Shown here piece after piece: positions 52,532 through 61,937 of a stretch of 64,000 nt of DNA (position 1 is its first letter; the number at the start of each line of letters is the position of its first letter). Source of the DNA: Actinacidiphila yanglinensis. GTDB taxonomy: Bacteria > Actinomycetota > Actinomycetes > Streptomycetales > Streptomycetaceae. The notes under the pieces are model-generated. The model saw nothing but the letters and a program-made list of their open reading frames with translations. It was not told the origin of the DNA and did not search any database. The stretch is taken from the NCBI RefSeq assembly GCF_900107965.1, contig NZ_FNVU01000003.1, positions 62,001 to 126,000 of the forward strand. Direction: 5' to 3'. A program made the position numbers and the translations under genes.

Positions 52532-52574
52532 TTGACTTGATAACACACATGGTTTTACATAGCGGGAACCCGCT
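52532..52574 (+). promoter_or_regulatory. Promoter of the GH38 gene with a start-site palindrome
   Basis: TTGACT (52532-52537), 18 bp, TACATA (52556-52561). Just after the -10, AGCGGG-AA-CCCGCT (52561-52574) is a perfect inverted repeat at the predicted transcription start. Confidence 0.5.
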
Positions 52575-52591
52575 GGACAGGAAGGCTGCCC

Positions 52592-55500
52592 ATGCATGAC
52601 CGGATCGCCTCGGGCGAGGAGCGGATAGCCGCCTTCCTCTCCGAGAAGCTGCGCCCAGCGCTGTATCCGCAGCGGCTGCCCATGGACATCGGCGCCTGGC
52701 ACATCCCGGGCGAGCCGGTTCCGGCGGACGTCGCACTGCGCGCCGAGTACACCCCGTTCGCGGTGGGCGAGCCCTGGGGGCGGCCCTGGGCCACCACCTG
52801 GTTCCGGGTGCACGCCACGGTGCCCGAACGCTGGGCGGGCCGCCGGGTCGAGGCCCTGATCGACCTCGGCTCCGACCCCGACGGCGGCAGCGCCGAAGGG
52901 CTCGTCCACGACGAGCGGGGCATCCCGCTGCAGGGCCTGCACCCCCATCTGCGCGCCGTGCCGGTGGCGTTCCGCGCGGCCGGCGGCGAACCGGTGCGGC
53001 TGCTGGTCGAGGCGGCCGCCAACCCGCTGATCGACAGCGGCAGCGGTGCCGGCAGCCGCTACGGCGACCCGGCGACCGCCGGCGACACCCCGCTGTACCG
53101 GCTGCGGCGCGCCGACATCGCGATCCGCGACGAGGACGTCTGGCAACTCCTGCACGACATCGAGGCGTTGCACGGGCTGATGCGGGCGCTGCCCGACGCC
53201 TTGCCGCGCACCTACGAGATCCTCGCCGCCCTCGAGGCCGCCGTCGACGCCGTCGACCCGCGGGCCGTCGCCCGCACCGCGGGGCGCGCCCGGACGCTGC
53301 TCGGCCCGGTGCTGGGCCGGCACGCGCACGAGTCCGCGCACACCTTCGCGGCGGTGGGCCACGCGCACATCGACTCCGCCCGGTTGTGGCCGGTGCGCGA
53401 GACCGTGCGCAAGTGCGCCCGCACCTTCAGCACCATGGCCGCGCTCACCGAGGAGTACCCCGGCCTGGTCGTCGCGGCGTCCTCCGCCCAGCACTACGCC
53501 TGGATGAAGGAGCACCACCCGCACGTCTTCGAGCGGATCCGCAAGGCCGTCGCCGACGGCAACTGGGCGCCCGTCGGGGGCATGTGGGTCGAGGCCGACG
53601 CCGAACTGCCCGGTGGCGAGGCGCTGGCCCGCCAGTTCGTGCACGGCCGCCGCTTCTTCCGCGACGAGCTCGGCCTGGACAGCGACGGGGTCTGGCTGCC
53701 CGACGCCTCGGGCGCCTCCGCCGCCTTCCCGCAGCTCGCCGCGCTGGCCGGGGCCCGCTGGCTGCTCGCCCCCCGCCCCGGGCCGGACCGGCCGGGCGCC
53801 CCGGCCCGGCACACCTTCCGCTGGGAGGGGATCGACGGCACCCGCCTGTTCACCCACCTGGTGCCCGGCGGCGCCGAGGGCACCACCCTGACCGGGTCCG
53901 AACTCACCGGCGCCGTCGCCTCCTTCGCCGACCTCGGCGCCGCCACCACCTCGCTGCTGCCCGTCGGCCGCGGCGACGCCGGGCCCGACCGGACCGTGCT
54001 GGAGCACGCCCGCCGCTTCGCCGACCTCGAAGGCGCCCCCCGCGTCGTGCCACGTACCCCGTCGGCGTTCTTCCGCGACGCGGAGCAGGAGTACCCGCAC
54101 GCCCCGGTCTGGCGCGGCACCCTCGATCTCGCCGCCCACCGCGGCTCCTACACCAGCCAGGCCCGCACCAAGCGCGGCAACCGCCGCAGCGAGGCCCTGC
54201 TGCACGAAGCCGAACTGTGGTCGGCGACCGCCGCGGTGCGCCACGACATCCCGTACCCCTACGCCGAGTTGGACCGGCTGTGGCGGCAGGTGCTGCTCCA
54301 GCAGGCGCACGACATCCTGCCCGGCACCTCCATCGCCTGGGTGCACGAGGAGGCCGAGCAGACCCATCGCGACGTGCACCGGCGGCTGGAGCGGCTGATC
54401 CGGCGGGCGACCGCCGACCCCGACGCCGAACCGGACGGCACCGGCGTGCTCAACGCCGCGCCCCGCGCGCGCCGCGAGGTCGTCGTGCTCGACGCGGACG
54501 CCCGGCCGCTTCCGGGCGGTCAGCAACTGGCCGGCGGCGGCACCGCCGTCCTCGCGCAGGCGCCCGCCCTCGGCGCCGGCCGGGCCGGCCTCCCGCTCGG
54601 CGACCTGCCGCCCGTCACCGTGGAGACCCGCGCCGACGGCGGGCACGTGCTGGACAACGGGCTGCTGCGGGTCGTGGTCGACGCCGCCGGGCTGGTCCGC
54701 TCCGCCGTCGAGTCGCGCACCGGCCGCGAGGCCATCGCGCCCGGCGAGGCCGGCAACCTGCTCCAACTCCACCGCGACGAGCCGGCCGACCGCAGCGCGC
54801 TGCGGCTGGCCCCGGGCACCCGGCGCGACCTCGACCGTGCCGACGTGGTGGAACTGCGCGACGCCGGACCGCTGCTGGCCACCGTCCGGGTGGTCCGCGG
54901 CACCGGCCGCTCCACCGTCGTCCAGCACCTCACCCTCGGCGCCGGCAGCCGCTCCCTCACCGTCGACACCGAGGTCGACTGGCGCGAGCAGGACACCCTG
55001 CTCAAGTCCGCCTGGCCGCTGGACGTGCATGCCGAACACACCAGCGCCGAGACCCAGTTCGGGCACGTCACCAGGCCCACCCACGACAACGTCGGCGCCG
55101 GCGCGGCCGGCCGGGAGGCCGCGGCACTGCGCTGGCTGCACGTCGGCGAGCACGGCTGGGGCGTCGCCCTCGCCTCCGACGCGTCCTACGGCTACGACAC
55201 CACCCGCCGCACCCGCCCGGACGGCGGCACCACCACGGTCGTGCGCCACACCCTGCTGCGCGCCCCGCACAGCCCCGACCCGCACGCCGACCGCGGCCCG
55301 CAGCACTTCCGGCACACCCTGCGGCCCGGCGCCGGCATCGAGGACGCGATCACCGAGGGGTACGCGCTCAACCTGCCGCTGCGCCCGGGGCCCGGCGCCG
55401 CCGCACCGCCCCTGGTCGCCGTCGACCATCCCGGCGTGATCGTCGAGACGGTCAAGCTCGCCGACGACCGCAGCGGGGACGTCGTGGTCCGCCTCTACGA

Positions 55501-55678
55501 GTCCCGCGGCGGCCGCGCCCGCACCACCCTGACCGCGGACTTCCCGGTCGGCGCCGTGCGCGAGGCCGACCTGCTCGAAGTCCCCCTCGCCACCCATCCC
55601 CCCTCGGCCCCGCTCACCCTGCGTCCTTTCCAGATCCTCACCCTCCGCATCACGCCCAAGGACCGGCACCGTGCCTGA
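52592..55678 (+). CDS. GH38 alpha-mannosidase
   Basis: A 1028-aa retaining alpha-mannosidase, no signal peptide, so intracellular. The N-terminal jelly-roll-like part (1-250) leads to the catalytic barrel with AVGHAHIDSARLWPVRETVRKCARTFS; His259 and Asp261 should bind zinc. The nucleophile is Asp371 in VWLPDASGASAAFPQL, and GGMWVEADAELPGGEALARQF is a standard GH38 segment. Two beta-domains complete the protein (HDILPGTSIAWVHEEAEQ, RPFQILTLRI at the end). In most GH38 enzymes the zinc loop reads HIDxAWLW; here Trp is Arg264, which may alter specificity. AGGAAGG precedes ATG. It would trim imported manno-oligosaccharides. Confidence 0.92.
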   Translation: MHDRIASGEERIAAFLSEKLRPALYPQRLPMDIGAWHIPGEPVPADVALRAEYTPFAVGEPWGRPWATTWFRVHATVPERWAGRRVEALIDLGSDPDGGSAEGLVHDERGIPLQGLHPHLRAVPVAFRAAGGEPVRLLVEAAANPLIDSGSGAGSRYGDPATAGDTPLYRLRRADIAIRDEDVWQLLHDIEALHGLMRALPDALPRTYEILAALEAAVDAVDPRAVARTAGRARTLLGPVLGRHAHESAHTFAAVGHAHIDSARLWPVRETVRKCARTFSTMAALTEEYPGLVVAASSAQHYAWMKEHHPHVFERIRKAVADGNWAPVGGMWVEADAELPGGEALARQFVHGRRFFRDELGLDSDGVWLPDASGASAAFPQLAALAGARWLLAPRPGPDRPGAPARHTFRWEGIDGTRLFTHLVPGGAEGTTLTGSELTGAVASFADLGAATTSLLPVGRGDAGPDRTVLEHARRFADLEGAPRVVPRTPSAFFRDAEQEYPHAPVWRGTLDLAAHRGSYTSQARTKRGNRRSEALLHEAELWSATAAVRHDIPYPYAELDRLWRQVLLQQAHDILPGTSIAWVHEEAEQTHRDVHRRLERLIRRATADPDAEPDGTGVLNAAPRARREVVVLDADARPLPGGQQLAGGGTAVLAQAPALGAGRAGLPLGDLPPVTVETRADGGHVLDNGLLRVVVDAAGLVRSAVESRTGREAIAPGEAGNLLQLHRDEPADRSALRLAPGTRRDLDRADVVELRDAGPLLATVRVVRGTGRSTVVQHLTLGAGSRSLTVDTEVDWREQDTLLKSAWPLDVHAEHTSAETQFGHVTRPTHDNVGAGAAGREAAALRWLHVGEHGWGVALASDASYGYDTTRRTRPDGGTTTVVRHTLLRAPHSPDPHADRGPQHFRHTLRPGAGIEDAITEGYALNLPLRPGPGAAAPPLVAVDHPGVIVETVKLADDRSGDVVVRLYESRGGRARTTLTADFPVGAVREADLLEVPLATHPPSAPLTLRPFQILTLRITPKDRHRA

Positions 55679-55758
55679 GACAGCCCTGCCCCCCGCGCCC
55701 GCGCCCGCCCGCCGCGGACCGCGCGACGTCCGGCCCCGACCCGCCGCGGGGGTGCGGC

Positions 55759-58065
55759 GTGGCTGAGGTCGTACAGGAACCCGGACCGGTGGACGTGTTG
55801 CGGGAGTGGGCCGGCGGGGGCGGCCCCCTCGCGGTGCGGGCACGGGTCGTGCTGCTCGCCACGCAGGGGCTGCGGGACGCGGAGATCGCCCGGCGGCTCG
55901 GGGTGTCCCGGCAGACCGTGGGCACCTGGCGGCACCGCTGGCAGAGCGCCGGTCTCGCCGGGCTCGAACAGCGCCCGCGCACCGGCCGGCCCGCCACCGT
56001 CGACGAGGCGGAGGTCGTCGCCCGGGCCCTGCTGGCCCCCGGCGGCTCCGGCGCGAGCCGCGCGATCGCCCGCGAACTCGGCCTGTCCCACGCCACGGTG
56101 GCCTCGATCCGCCGCCGCTGGGCGCTCGGCGGCGACGTGACCCGGGGCGCCCGGGTGCCCACCCGCCCGCCGCTGCCCGGCGCGGACGTCTGGGTGATGG
56201 GCGTCTACGTCGACGAGCGCCGCGCGGTCCTGCTCGCCGGCACCCGCCCGGACACGCCGCCGCCGGCCGCCGTGGCCACGGTGCTCGGGGAGGACGTGCT
56301 GTCCGGGCTGGCCGGGGCGATGGACGCGCTGCGCCCCGGCGGGCCGGTCGCGCCCCCGGAGGACGGTCCGGCCGCCGGCCCGGACCCGGAACTCGCGCGC
56401 TACCTGGCCGAAGCCACCGCGCACCACCCCGACATCGCGCTGCACGCCGTGACGCTGTGGGACGGCGGGCTCGTCGAAGCGGCGCCGGCCGGCCCCGTGC
56501 CGGGCGGTGTGACCGCGCACCGGCTCCCCGCCAACGCCTCCTGGCGCAGCTTCCTGCGGGCCATGGCCGCGCTGGACAGCACCAGCCACCCCGAGTCCTC
56601 GCGCCGGGTCTACCTCGACCTGGTCGCGGCGCTGGGCCGTGGCGCGGCACCCGTGCGGTGGCTGCGCGAGAACGTCGCCGGCCACCTGCGCAGCAGCGTC
56701 CCGGCCCCGCCCGTCACGGCGAACCCGTCGCACCCGTCGCACCCGTCGAATTCGGCGAACCCGGCGGCGAATCCGGCGGCGGGCACGGCGAACCCCGCCA
56801 ACCCGGCGGGGACTTCGGGGACGTCCGTTCCGGCGGAGCCGATCGCCTCCAGCGGGGTGAACCAGATCGACCTGGGCTCGTTCAACGAGTGCGTGGTGAT
56901 CGAGTCGGTGCGGCTGTCGGGCACCATCACCCGCGGCGAGATCGCCCACCGCACCGGCCTGACCCAGCAGTCCGTCTCCAGGATCGCCCGCTCGCTGATC
57001 GACCGCGGCATCCTCGTGGAGGACGCGCAGCGCCGGGCCACTTCGGGCAAGCCGCGTACCCCGGTGCGGCTGTGCGGCAGCGCCGCGCACGCACTCGGCC
57101 TGCACATCGACCCCGAGGTGCTGACCGCCGTGGTGATCGACCTCGACGGGGCGATCGTCTGCACCTGCACCCGGCCGGTGGGCGCGGACACCGACCCGGC
57201 CGAGTTCGTCGCGCAGGTCGTGGCGTTGGGGCGGGAGGCGCTGGAGAAGGCGCAGGGCTCGGTGCCGGAGGACGGCTTCCTGGGCATCGGCGTCGCCGTG
57301 CCGGGCCCGGTCGACATCGCCTCCGGCACGGTGCTCGGCCCGCCGCTGATGTCGGCGTGGAACGACATCCCGCTGCTGTACCTGCTCAAGGACCACTTCC
57401 CGTGCCCGGTGATCATCGAGAAGGACTCGCTGGCCGCGGCGGCGGGGGAGCGCTGGATCGGCCGCGACCGCAGGGCGCGCGACTTCGCCTACCTGTACCT
57501 GGGCACCGGCGTCGGCTCCGGCCTCTACCTCAACGGCGACCTCTACCGCGGAGTGAGCGCCAACGCCGGGGAGTTCGGCCAGCTGTGCGCGATCTCGCTC
57601 GGCCGCACCGGTCCCGACGGGCGGCCCGAGATGGTGCCCGAGTGCAACCCGCCCGCCTCCGTGCCGGAGTTCGCCGCCCGCAACGGCTTCCCCGGGTCGG
57701 GCGCGGCCGCCGGGAGCACCGCCGCGTACCGCGAGGTGGGCCGGGCCGCCGCGGCCGGCGACGCGTTCGCGGCCGCCGCGCTGCGGGAGGTCGCCGGTGC
57801 GGTCGGCCGCGGCGCGCTGGGCCTGGTCGACCTGCTCGACATCGACCTGATCGTGCTGGGCGGTCCCTTCTTCACCGAGGACACGGCGGGCTTCTACCTC
57901 GACGAGATCCACCGGGTGGTCAACGACTTCCCGACCGCGCGCCGGCTGCGGCGGGTCGAGGTCGAGCCGTCCGTGCTCAGTGCCGAGGCCGCCGCCGTGG
58001 GGGCGGCGTCCACGATCTTCCATGCCACGTTCACCCCGCGGTTGCGCACCCGTGCTCGCGCCTGA
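55759..58065 (+). CDS. ROK-family regulator fused to a degenerate IS630-type transposase
   Basis: A 768-aa protein with an unusual layout. Residues ~20-75 (RARVVLLATQGLRDAEIARR, VSRQTVGTWRHRWQSAGLAG) and ~80-122 are the two helix-turn-helix units of IS630-type transposases. Residues ~143-310 look like the remaining DDE domain: VMGVYVDERRAVLLAG and SFLRAMAALD...RRVYLDLVA...VRWLRENV follow IS630 order, but the first Asp and final Glu are gone and only Asp287 remains. A linker of SHP/NPAA repeats (~318-360) joins a ROK winged helix (~375-437, HRTGLTQQSVSRIARSL) and ROK sugar-binding domain with GTGVGSG (582-588) and Asp556; the ROK zinc CxCGxxGC motif is absent. GTG 55759 is the best start, 80 bp after GH38. 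Confidence 0.85.
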   Translation: MAEVVQEPGPVDVLREWAGGGGPLAVRARVVLLATQGLRDAEIARRLGVSRQTVGTWRHRWQSAGLAGLEQRPRTGRPATVDEAEVVARALLAPGGSGASRAIARELGLSHATVASIRRRWALGGDVTRGARVPTRPPLPGADVWVMGVYVDERRAVLLAGTRPDTPPPAAVATVLGEDVLSGLAGAMDALRPGGPVAPPEDGPAAGPDPELARYLAEATAHHPDIALHAVTLWDGGLVEAAPAGPVPGGVTAHRLPANASWRSFLRAMAALDSTSHPESSRRVYLDLVAALGRGAAPVRWLRENVAGHLRSSVPAPPVTANPSHPSHPSNSANPAANPAAGTANPANPAGTSGTSVPAEPIASSGVNQIDLGSFNECVVIESVRLSGTITRGEIAHRTGLTQQSVSRIARSLIDRGILVEDAQRRATSGKPRTPVRLCGSAAHALGLHIDPEVLTAVVIDLDGAIVCTCTRPVGADTDPAEFVAQVVALGREALEKAQGSVPEDGFLGIGVAVPGPVDIASGTVLGPPLMSAWNDIPLLYLLKDHFPCPVIIEKDSLAAAAGERWIGRDRRARDFAYLYLGTGVGSGLYLNGDLYRGVSANAGEFGQLCAISLGRTGPDGRPEMVPECNPPASVPEFAARNGFPGSGAAAGSTAAYREVGRAAAAGDAFAAAALREVAGAVGRGALGLVDLLDIDLIVLGGPFFTEDTAGFYLDEIHRVVNDFPTARRLRRVEVEPSVLSAEAAAVGAASTIFHATFTPRLRTRARA

Positions 58066-58070
58066 CCGGG

Positions 58071-58093
58071 GTTTTGTCATCATCAGTCAAAAC
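58071..58093. promoter_or_regulatory. Inverted repeat GTTTTG...CAAAAC upstream of GH3
   Basis: GTTTTGTCA and AGTCAAAAC flank TCATC, 6 bp after the ROK stop codon. TTTGTCA is also the inner half-site of the operator at 49072-49114. Confidence 0.45.
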
Positions 58094-58108
58094 GGTGCGG
58101 CGTAGTCC

Positions 58109-58125
58109 TGTCAGAACTCTTGACT
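58109..58125 (+). promoter_or_regulatory. TGTCAGAACTCTTGAC motif and -35 of the GH3 gene
   Basis: TGTCAGAACTCTTGAC (58109-58124) matches the core of the manD-like operator at 15 of 16 bases and, as there, its end forms the -35 (TTGACT, 58120-58125). The -10 18 bp later is weak (CAAACT, 58144-58149). Confidence 0.6.
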
Positions 58126-58276
58126 CAAGGTCAAACCTGACCACAAACTGCCGCCTTGGGAACGCATGGCCCGGACTTTCTTCGGACTTGCACCAAAGGC
58201 AGCCCCACGAGTCCGAGTGGGACCGGGTGTTCCGCTTGATCGCGCTTGAAGACACTCCCCGGACGACGGAGGCAGG

Positions 58277-61200
58277 ATGGACAAGCGAAGGCGTCGGCGC
58301 GCGAGCCTGGCCGCAGTGTGCGCGATGGCGTGCGCGGTGGGACTGAGTGCCACCTACGGCGGGACCGCCGTGGCACAGGCCCCGCACGCGGCCGCGAGCA
58401 CGCCGATCTACCTGGACACGCACTACTCCTTCCAGGAGCGAGCCGCCGACCTGGTGTCGAGGATGACACTCCAGGAGAAGGTGCAGCAGCTCAGCACGAA
58501 CAGCGGACCTGCGATCCCGCGGCTGGGGGTGCAGCAGTACACGTACTGGAGCGAGGGGCAGCACGGCGTCAACAGCCTCGGCGCGGACCAGAACAACGGC
58601 GGGGTGCAGGGCGGCGTCCACTCCACCAGTTTCCCCACCAACTTCGCCTCGTCCATGTCCTGGGACAAGAGCCTGATGTACCAGGAGAGCACCGCGATCT
58701 CCGACGAGGCCCGCGGCTTCCTCGACAAGTCGCTCTTCGGCACCGGCCAGAACAACCTCGGCCCGTCCGCCGACGACTACGGCTCCCTGACCTACTGGGC
58801 GCCGACGGTCAACCTCGACCGGGACCCGCGCTGGGGCCGCACCGACGAGGCGTTCGGCGAGGACCCGTACTTCGTCGGGCAGATGGCCGGGCAGTTCATC
58901 GACGGCTACGAGGGCAACAACCCCGACGGCACCTCGCAGACCGGCTACCTCAAGGTGGCCGCCACCGCGAAGCACTACGCGCTGAACAACGTCGAGGACA
59001 ACCGCACCGGCATCAGTTCCGACGTCAACGACACCGACCTGCGCGACTACTACACCGCGCAGTTCCGCGACCTGATCGAGGACGCGCACGTGTCGGGCCT
59101 GATGACGTCGTACAACGCGATCAACGGCACCCCCTCGACGTCGGACACCTACACCACCAACGAACTCGCCCAGCGCACCTACGGGTTCGGCGGCTACATC
59201 ACCTCCGACTGCGGTGCGGTCGGCACCAACTGGCGCCAGTTCCCCGGCGGCCACGACTGGGCGCCGCCCGGCTGGACCACCGACCACGACCCGAACAACC
59301 CCACCTGGACCCAGACCGCGACCGGGAAGACCATGTCCGGCCAGGCCGGCGGCCAGGCGTACTCGCTGCGGGCCGGCACCGACCTGAACTGCACCGGCGA
59401 CGAGGCCACCACCGCCAACATCGAGCAGGCCATCGAGGCCGGCGCGCTCAGCGAGGGCGTCATCGACACCGCGCTGGTGAAGGTCTTCACCATCCGTATG
59501 GAGACCGGCGAGTTCGATCCGGCCGGCAGCGTGAAGTACACCTCGATCACCAAGGACCAGATCGAGAGCCCGGCCCACCAGGCGCTGGCCACCAAGGTCG
59601 CCGACAACGCGCTGGTGCTGCTGAAGAACTCCGCGCCCGCCACCGGCACCGGCGCGCTGCTGCCGGTCGACCCGTCGACGACGAAGAAGATCGTCATCCT
59701 CGGCGACATGGCCAACACCACCTCGCTCGGCCTGTACTCGGGCGCGCCGGACCACACCACCAGCCCGGTGCAGGGCATCACCGACGAGGTGAAGGCCGCC
59801 AACCCGGACGCCGACGTGGTCTTCGACGCCGCCGGTACCTCCTCGACGGCCACCTCCGCCGCGACCCTCAGCGACCAGACCAAGGCCGACATCCAGTCCG
59901 CCGACCTGGTCGTGGTCTTCGTCGGCACCTCGCAGGCCAACGCCGACGAGGGCAAGGACCGCGCCAACCTCGACATGCCCGGCAACTACGACTCGCTGAT
60001 CGACCAGACCACCGCGCTCGGCAACAAGAAGGTGGCCCTGGTCGTCCAGTCCGACGGGCCGGTGGACATCCAGTCCCGGCAGGCGGCGGACTCGGGGGTC
60101 TCCTCGATCGTCTTCAGCGGCTACAACGGCCAGTCCCAGGGCACCGCGCTCGCCGATGTCCTGTTCGGCAGGCAGAACCCGTCCGGGCACCTCAACTTCA
60201 CCTGGTACAAGGACGACTCGCAGCTCCCGGACAAGTCCGACTACGGACTGACCCCCGGAGAGACCGACGGGCTCGGCCGCACCTACCAGTACTTCACCGG
60301 CACCCCGACCTACCCCTTCGGGTACGGCCTGAGCTACAGCTCCTTCTCCTACTCGCACGTCACCGCCGACCACACGCAGATCACCGCGGACGGCTCGGTG
60401 AAGATCGGCGTCGACGTCAAGAACACCGGCAAGGTCGCCGGCGCGACCGTCGCGCAGCTCTACGCGGCCACGCCGTTCACGGTCAAGGGCGTCCAGCTGC
60501 CGAAGAAGCGGCTCGCCGGCTTCGCGAAGACCGGCGTCCTCAAGCCCGGCCAGACCCAGCACCTGACGATCACCGTCAAGGCCGCGGACCTGTCGAGCTG
60601 GGACGCCGCCGCCTCCCGGCAGACCGTGTACAACGGCCCCTACCAGTTCCAGGTCTCCTCGGACTCCGCGCACCCCGCGGGCACCGCGACCGTCCGCATC
60701 AGCGGGCGGCTCACCCCGAAGGTGCAGACCGTCACCGTCCAGCCGGAGAACGTCGTCCTCAACGCGGGCGACACCTTCAGCCTCGCCGGCAAGAACCAGT
60801 GGATCAAGGACGACACCGACCACTCCAAGGAGCAGCGCGACACGTCCATCACCGCGGACAACGTCGTCGAGGCGGTCGACAACGACCAGTCGTTCGTGGA
60901 CCTGAGCACCCACCGGCCCACCTACAAGAGCAGCAACCCGAAGGTCGCCACGGTCGACAGGAACGGGACCGTGCACGCGGTCGCGGACGGGGTCGCCACC
61001 CTCTCGGCGACGGTCGGCGGGGTCACCGGCTCCGCACCGATCGTGGTGCGCAACTCGCTGACGCTCGGCGCGGTGCCGATCGCGAAGGCCGGCTCCACGC
61101 TCACCGCGACCACCACGTACACCAACGGCAGCGCCGCCGCGGTCAGTGGCATCTCGGTCGGGCTGCAGGTGCCCGACGGCTGGACCGCCACCGCGACCAC

Positions 61201-61930
61201 GCCGTCCACCTTCGACCAGGTCGGCGCCGGACAGAAGGCCGTCACCACCTGGTCGGTCGCCATCCCGACGGGCGCCGACCCGGCGTCCTTCACCCTGGAC
61301 GCGACGGTCAGCACACCCGGCGGCGACCACACCGCGCAGGCGCCGGTCACCGTGCCGTACGCCTCGCTGACCGACGCCTACAACAACTCCGGCATCAGCG
61401 ACGACTCCGCACCCGGCACCGGCAGCCTCGACGGCGGCGGGGCCAGCTACTCCGCCCAGGCACTCGCGGCGGCCGGCTGGACGGCGGGGCAGAGCACCAC
61501 GCACGACGGGGTGTCCTTCGCCTTCCCCGCGACCGCGGGCACCGGCAAGCCGGACAACACCATCGCCGGCGGGCAGGCGGTCGAGCTGACCGGGACCGGC
61601 GGCAAGCTGGGCTTCGTCGGCACCAGCGACTTCGGCGCCTCCTCGGGCAGCGGCACCATCCTCTACACCGACGGCACCACCCAGACGTACGCGCTGGCAC
61701 TGGCCGACTGGTGGGGCAGCAGTGCCTCGCAGGGCAGTGACATCGCGGCGACGACGCCCTACATCAACAACGCCGGCGGACCGCAGAACCAGACCGTGCA
61801 CCTCTACGCGGCCACGGTGAACCTGCAACCCGGCAAGACCGTGCAGGCCATCACCCTGCCCAACGTGAGCCAGACGGCGACCAACAGCCAGCTGGCCATG
61901 CACCTGTTCAGCATCGCCATCGGCGGCTGA
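58277..61930 (+). CDS. Secreted multi-domain glycoside hydrolase family 3 enzyme
   Basis: A 1217-aa exported beta-glycosidase. A signal peptide (1-~40) has MDKRRRRRAS then a hydrophobic core and AVAQAPHAAAS. The GH3 barrel shows WSEGQHGVNS, NLDRDPRWGRTDEAFGEDP, AKHYALNN (Lys232-His233) and the nucleophile Asp311 in GGYITSDCGAV; the GH3 C-terminal domain includes VFVGTSQANADEGKDR and ends before an FnIII-like part (YPFGYGLSYSSF). Downstream are a BIG2/Ig-like segment (~900-930), a NEW3-like domain (ITSVGLQ-type, ~935-1020) and a C-terminal beta-sandwich (~1035-1217) of NPCBM-like character. Substrate could be beta-xylosides or beta-glucosides. An extra beta-linked sugar in the target glycan is implied. 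Confidence 0.92.
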   Translation: MDKRRRRRASLAAVCAMACAVGLSATYGGTAVAQAPHAAASTPIYLDTHYSFQERAADLVSRMTLQEKVQQLSTNSGPAIPRLGVQQYTYWSEGQHGVNSLGADQNNGGVQGGVHSTSFPTNFASSMSWDKSLMYQESTAISDEARGFLDKSLFGTGQNNLGPSADDYGSLTYWAPTVNLDRDPRWGRTDEAFGEDPYFVGQMAGQFIDGYEGNNPDGTSQTGYLKVAATAKHYALNNVEDNRTGISSDVNDTDLRDYYTAQFRDLIEDAHVSGLMTSYNAINGTPSTSDTYTTNELAQRTYGFGGYITSDCGAVGTNWRQFPGGHDWAPPGWTTDHDPNNPTWTQTATGKTMSGQAGGQAYSLRAGTDLNCTGDEATTANIEQAIEAGALSEGVIDTALVKVFTIRMETGEFDPAGSVKYTSITKDQIESPAHQALATKVADNALVLLKNSAPATGTGALLPVDPSTTKKIVILGDMANTTSLGLYSGAPDHTTSPVQGITDEVKAANPDADVVFDAAGTSSTATSAATLSDQTKADIQSADLVVVFVGTSQANADEGKDRANLDMPGNYDSLIDQTTALGNKKVALVVQSDGPVDIQSRQAADSGVSSIVFSGYNGQSQGTALADVLFGRQNPSGHLNFTWYKDDSQLPDKSDYGLTPGETDGLGRTYQYFTGTPTYPFGYGLSYSSFSYSHVTADHTQITADGSVKIGVDVKNTGKVAGATVAQLYAATPFTVKGVQLPKKRLAGFAKTGVLKPGQTQHLTITVKAADLSSWDAAASRQTVYNGPYQFQVSSDSAHPAGTATVRISGRLTPKVQTVTVQPENVVLNAGDTFSLAGKNQWIKDDTDHSKEQRDTSITADNVVEAVDNDQSFVDLSTHRPTYKSSNPKVATVDRNGTVHAVADGVATLSATVGGVTGSAPIVVRNSLTLGAVPIAKAGSTLTATTTYTNGSAAAVSGISVGLQVPDGWTATATTPSTFDQVGAGQKAVTTWSVAIPTGADPASFTLDATVSTPGGDHTAQAPVTVPYASLTDAYNNSGISDDSAPGTGSLDGGGASYSAQALAAAGWTAGQSTTHDGVSFAFPATAGTGKPDNTIAGGQAVELTGTGGKLGFVGTSDFGASSGSGTILYTDGTTQTYALALADWWGSSASQGSDIAATTPYINNAGGPQNQTVHLYAATVNLQPGKTVQAITLPNVSQTATNSQLAMHLFSIAIGG

Positions 61931-61937
61931 TCCCGCC

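Noticed and set aside
52496..56650. Very long minus-strand open frame (over 1300 codons) opposite GH38 and the ROK fusion
   Set aside because: It is an antisense shadow created by high third-position GC; the translation is Arg/Gly/Pro-rich without domains, while the plus strand has complete catalytic motifs.
55759..56700. Intact IS630 insertion sequence
   Set aside because: No terminal inverted repeats or flanking TA duplication were seen, key catalytic residues are missing and the frame continues into ROK, so it is treated as a domesticated domain.
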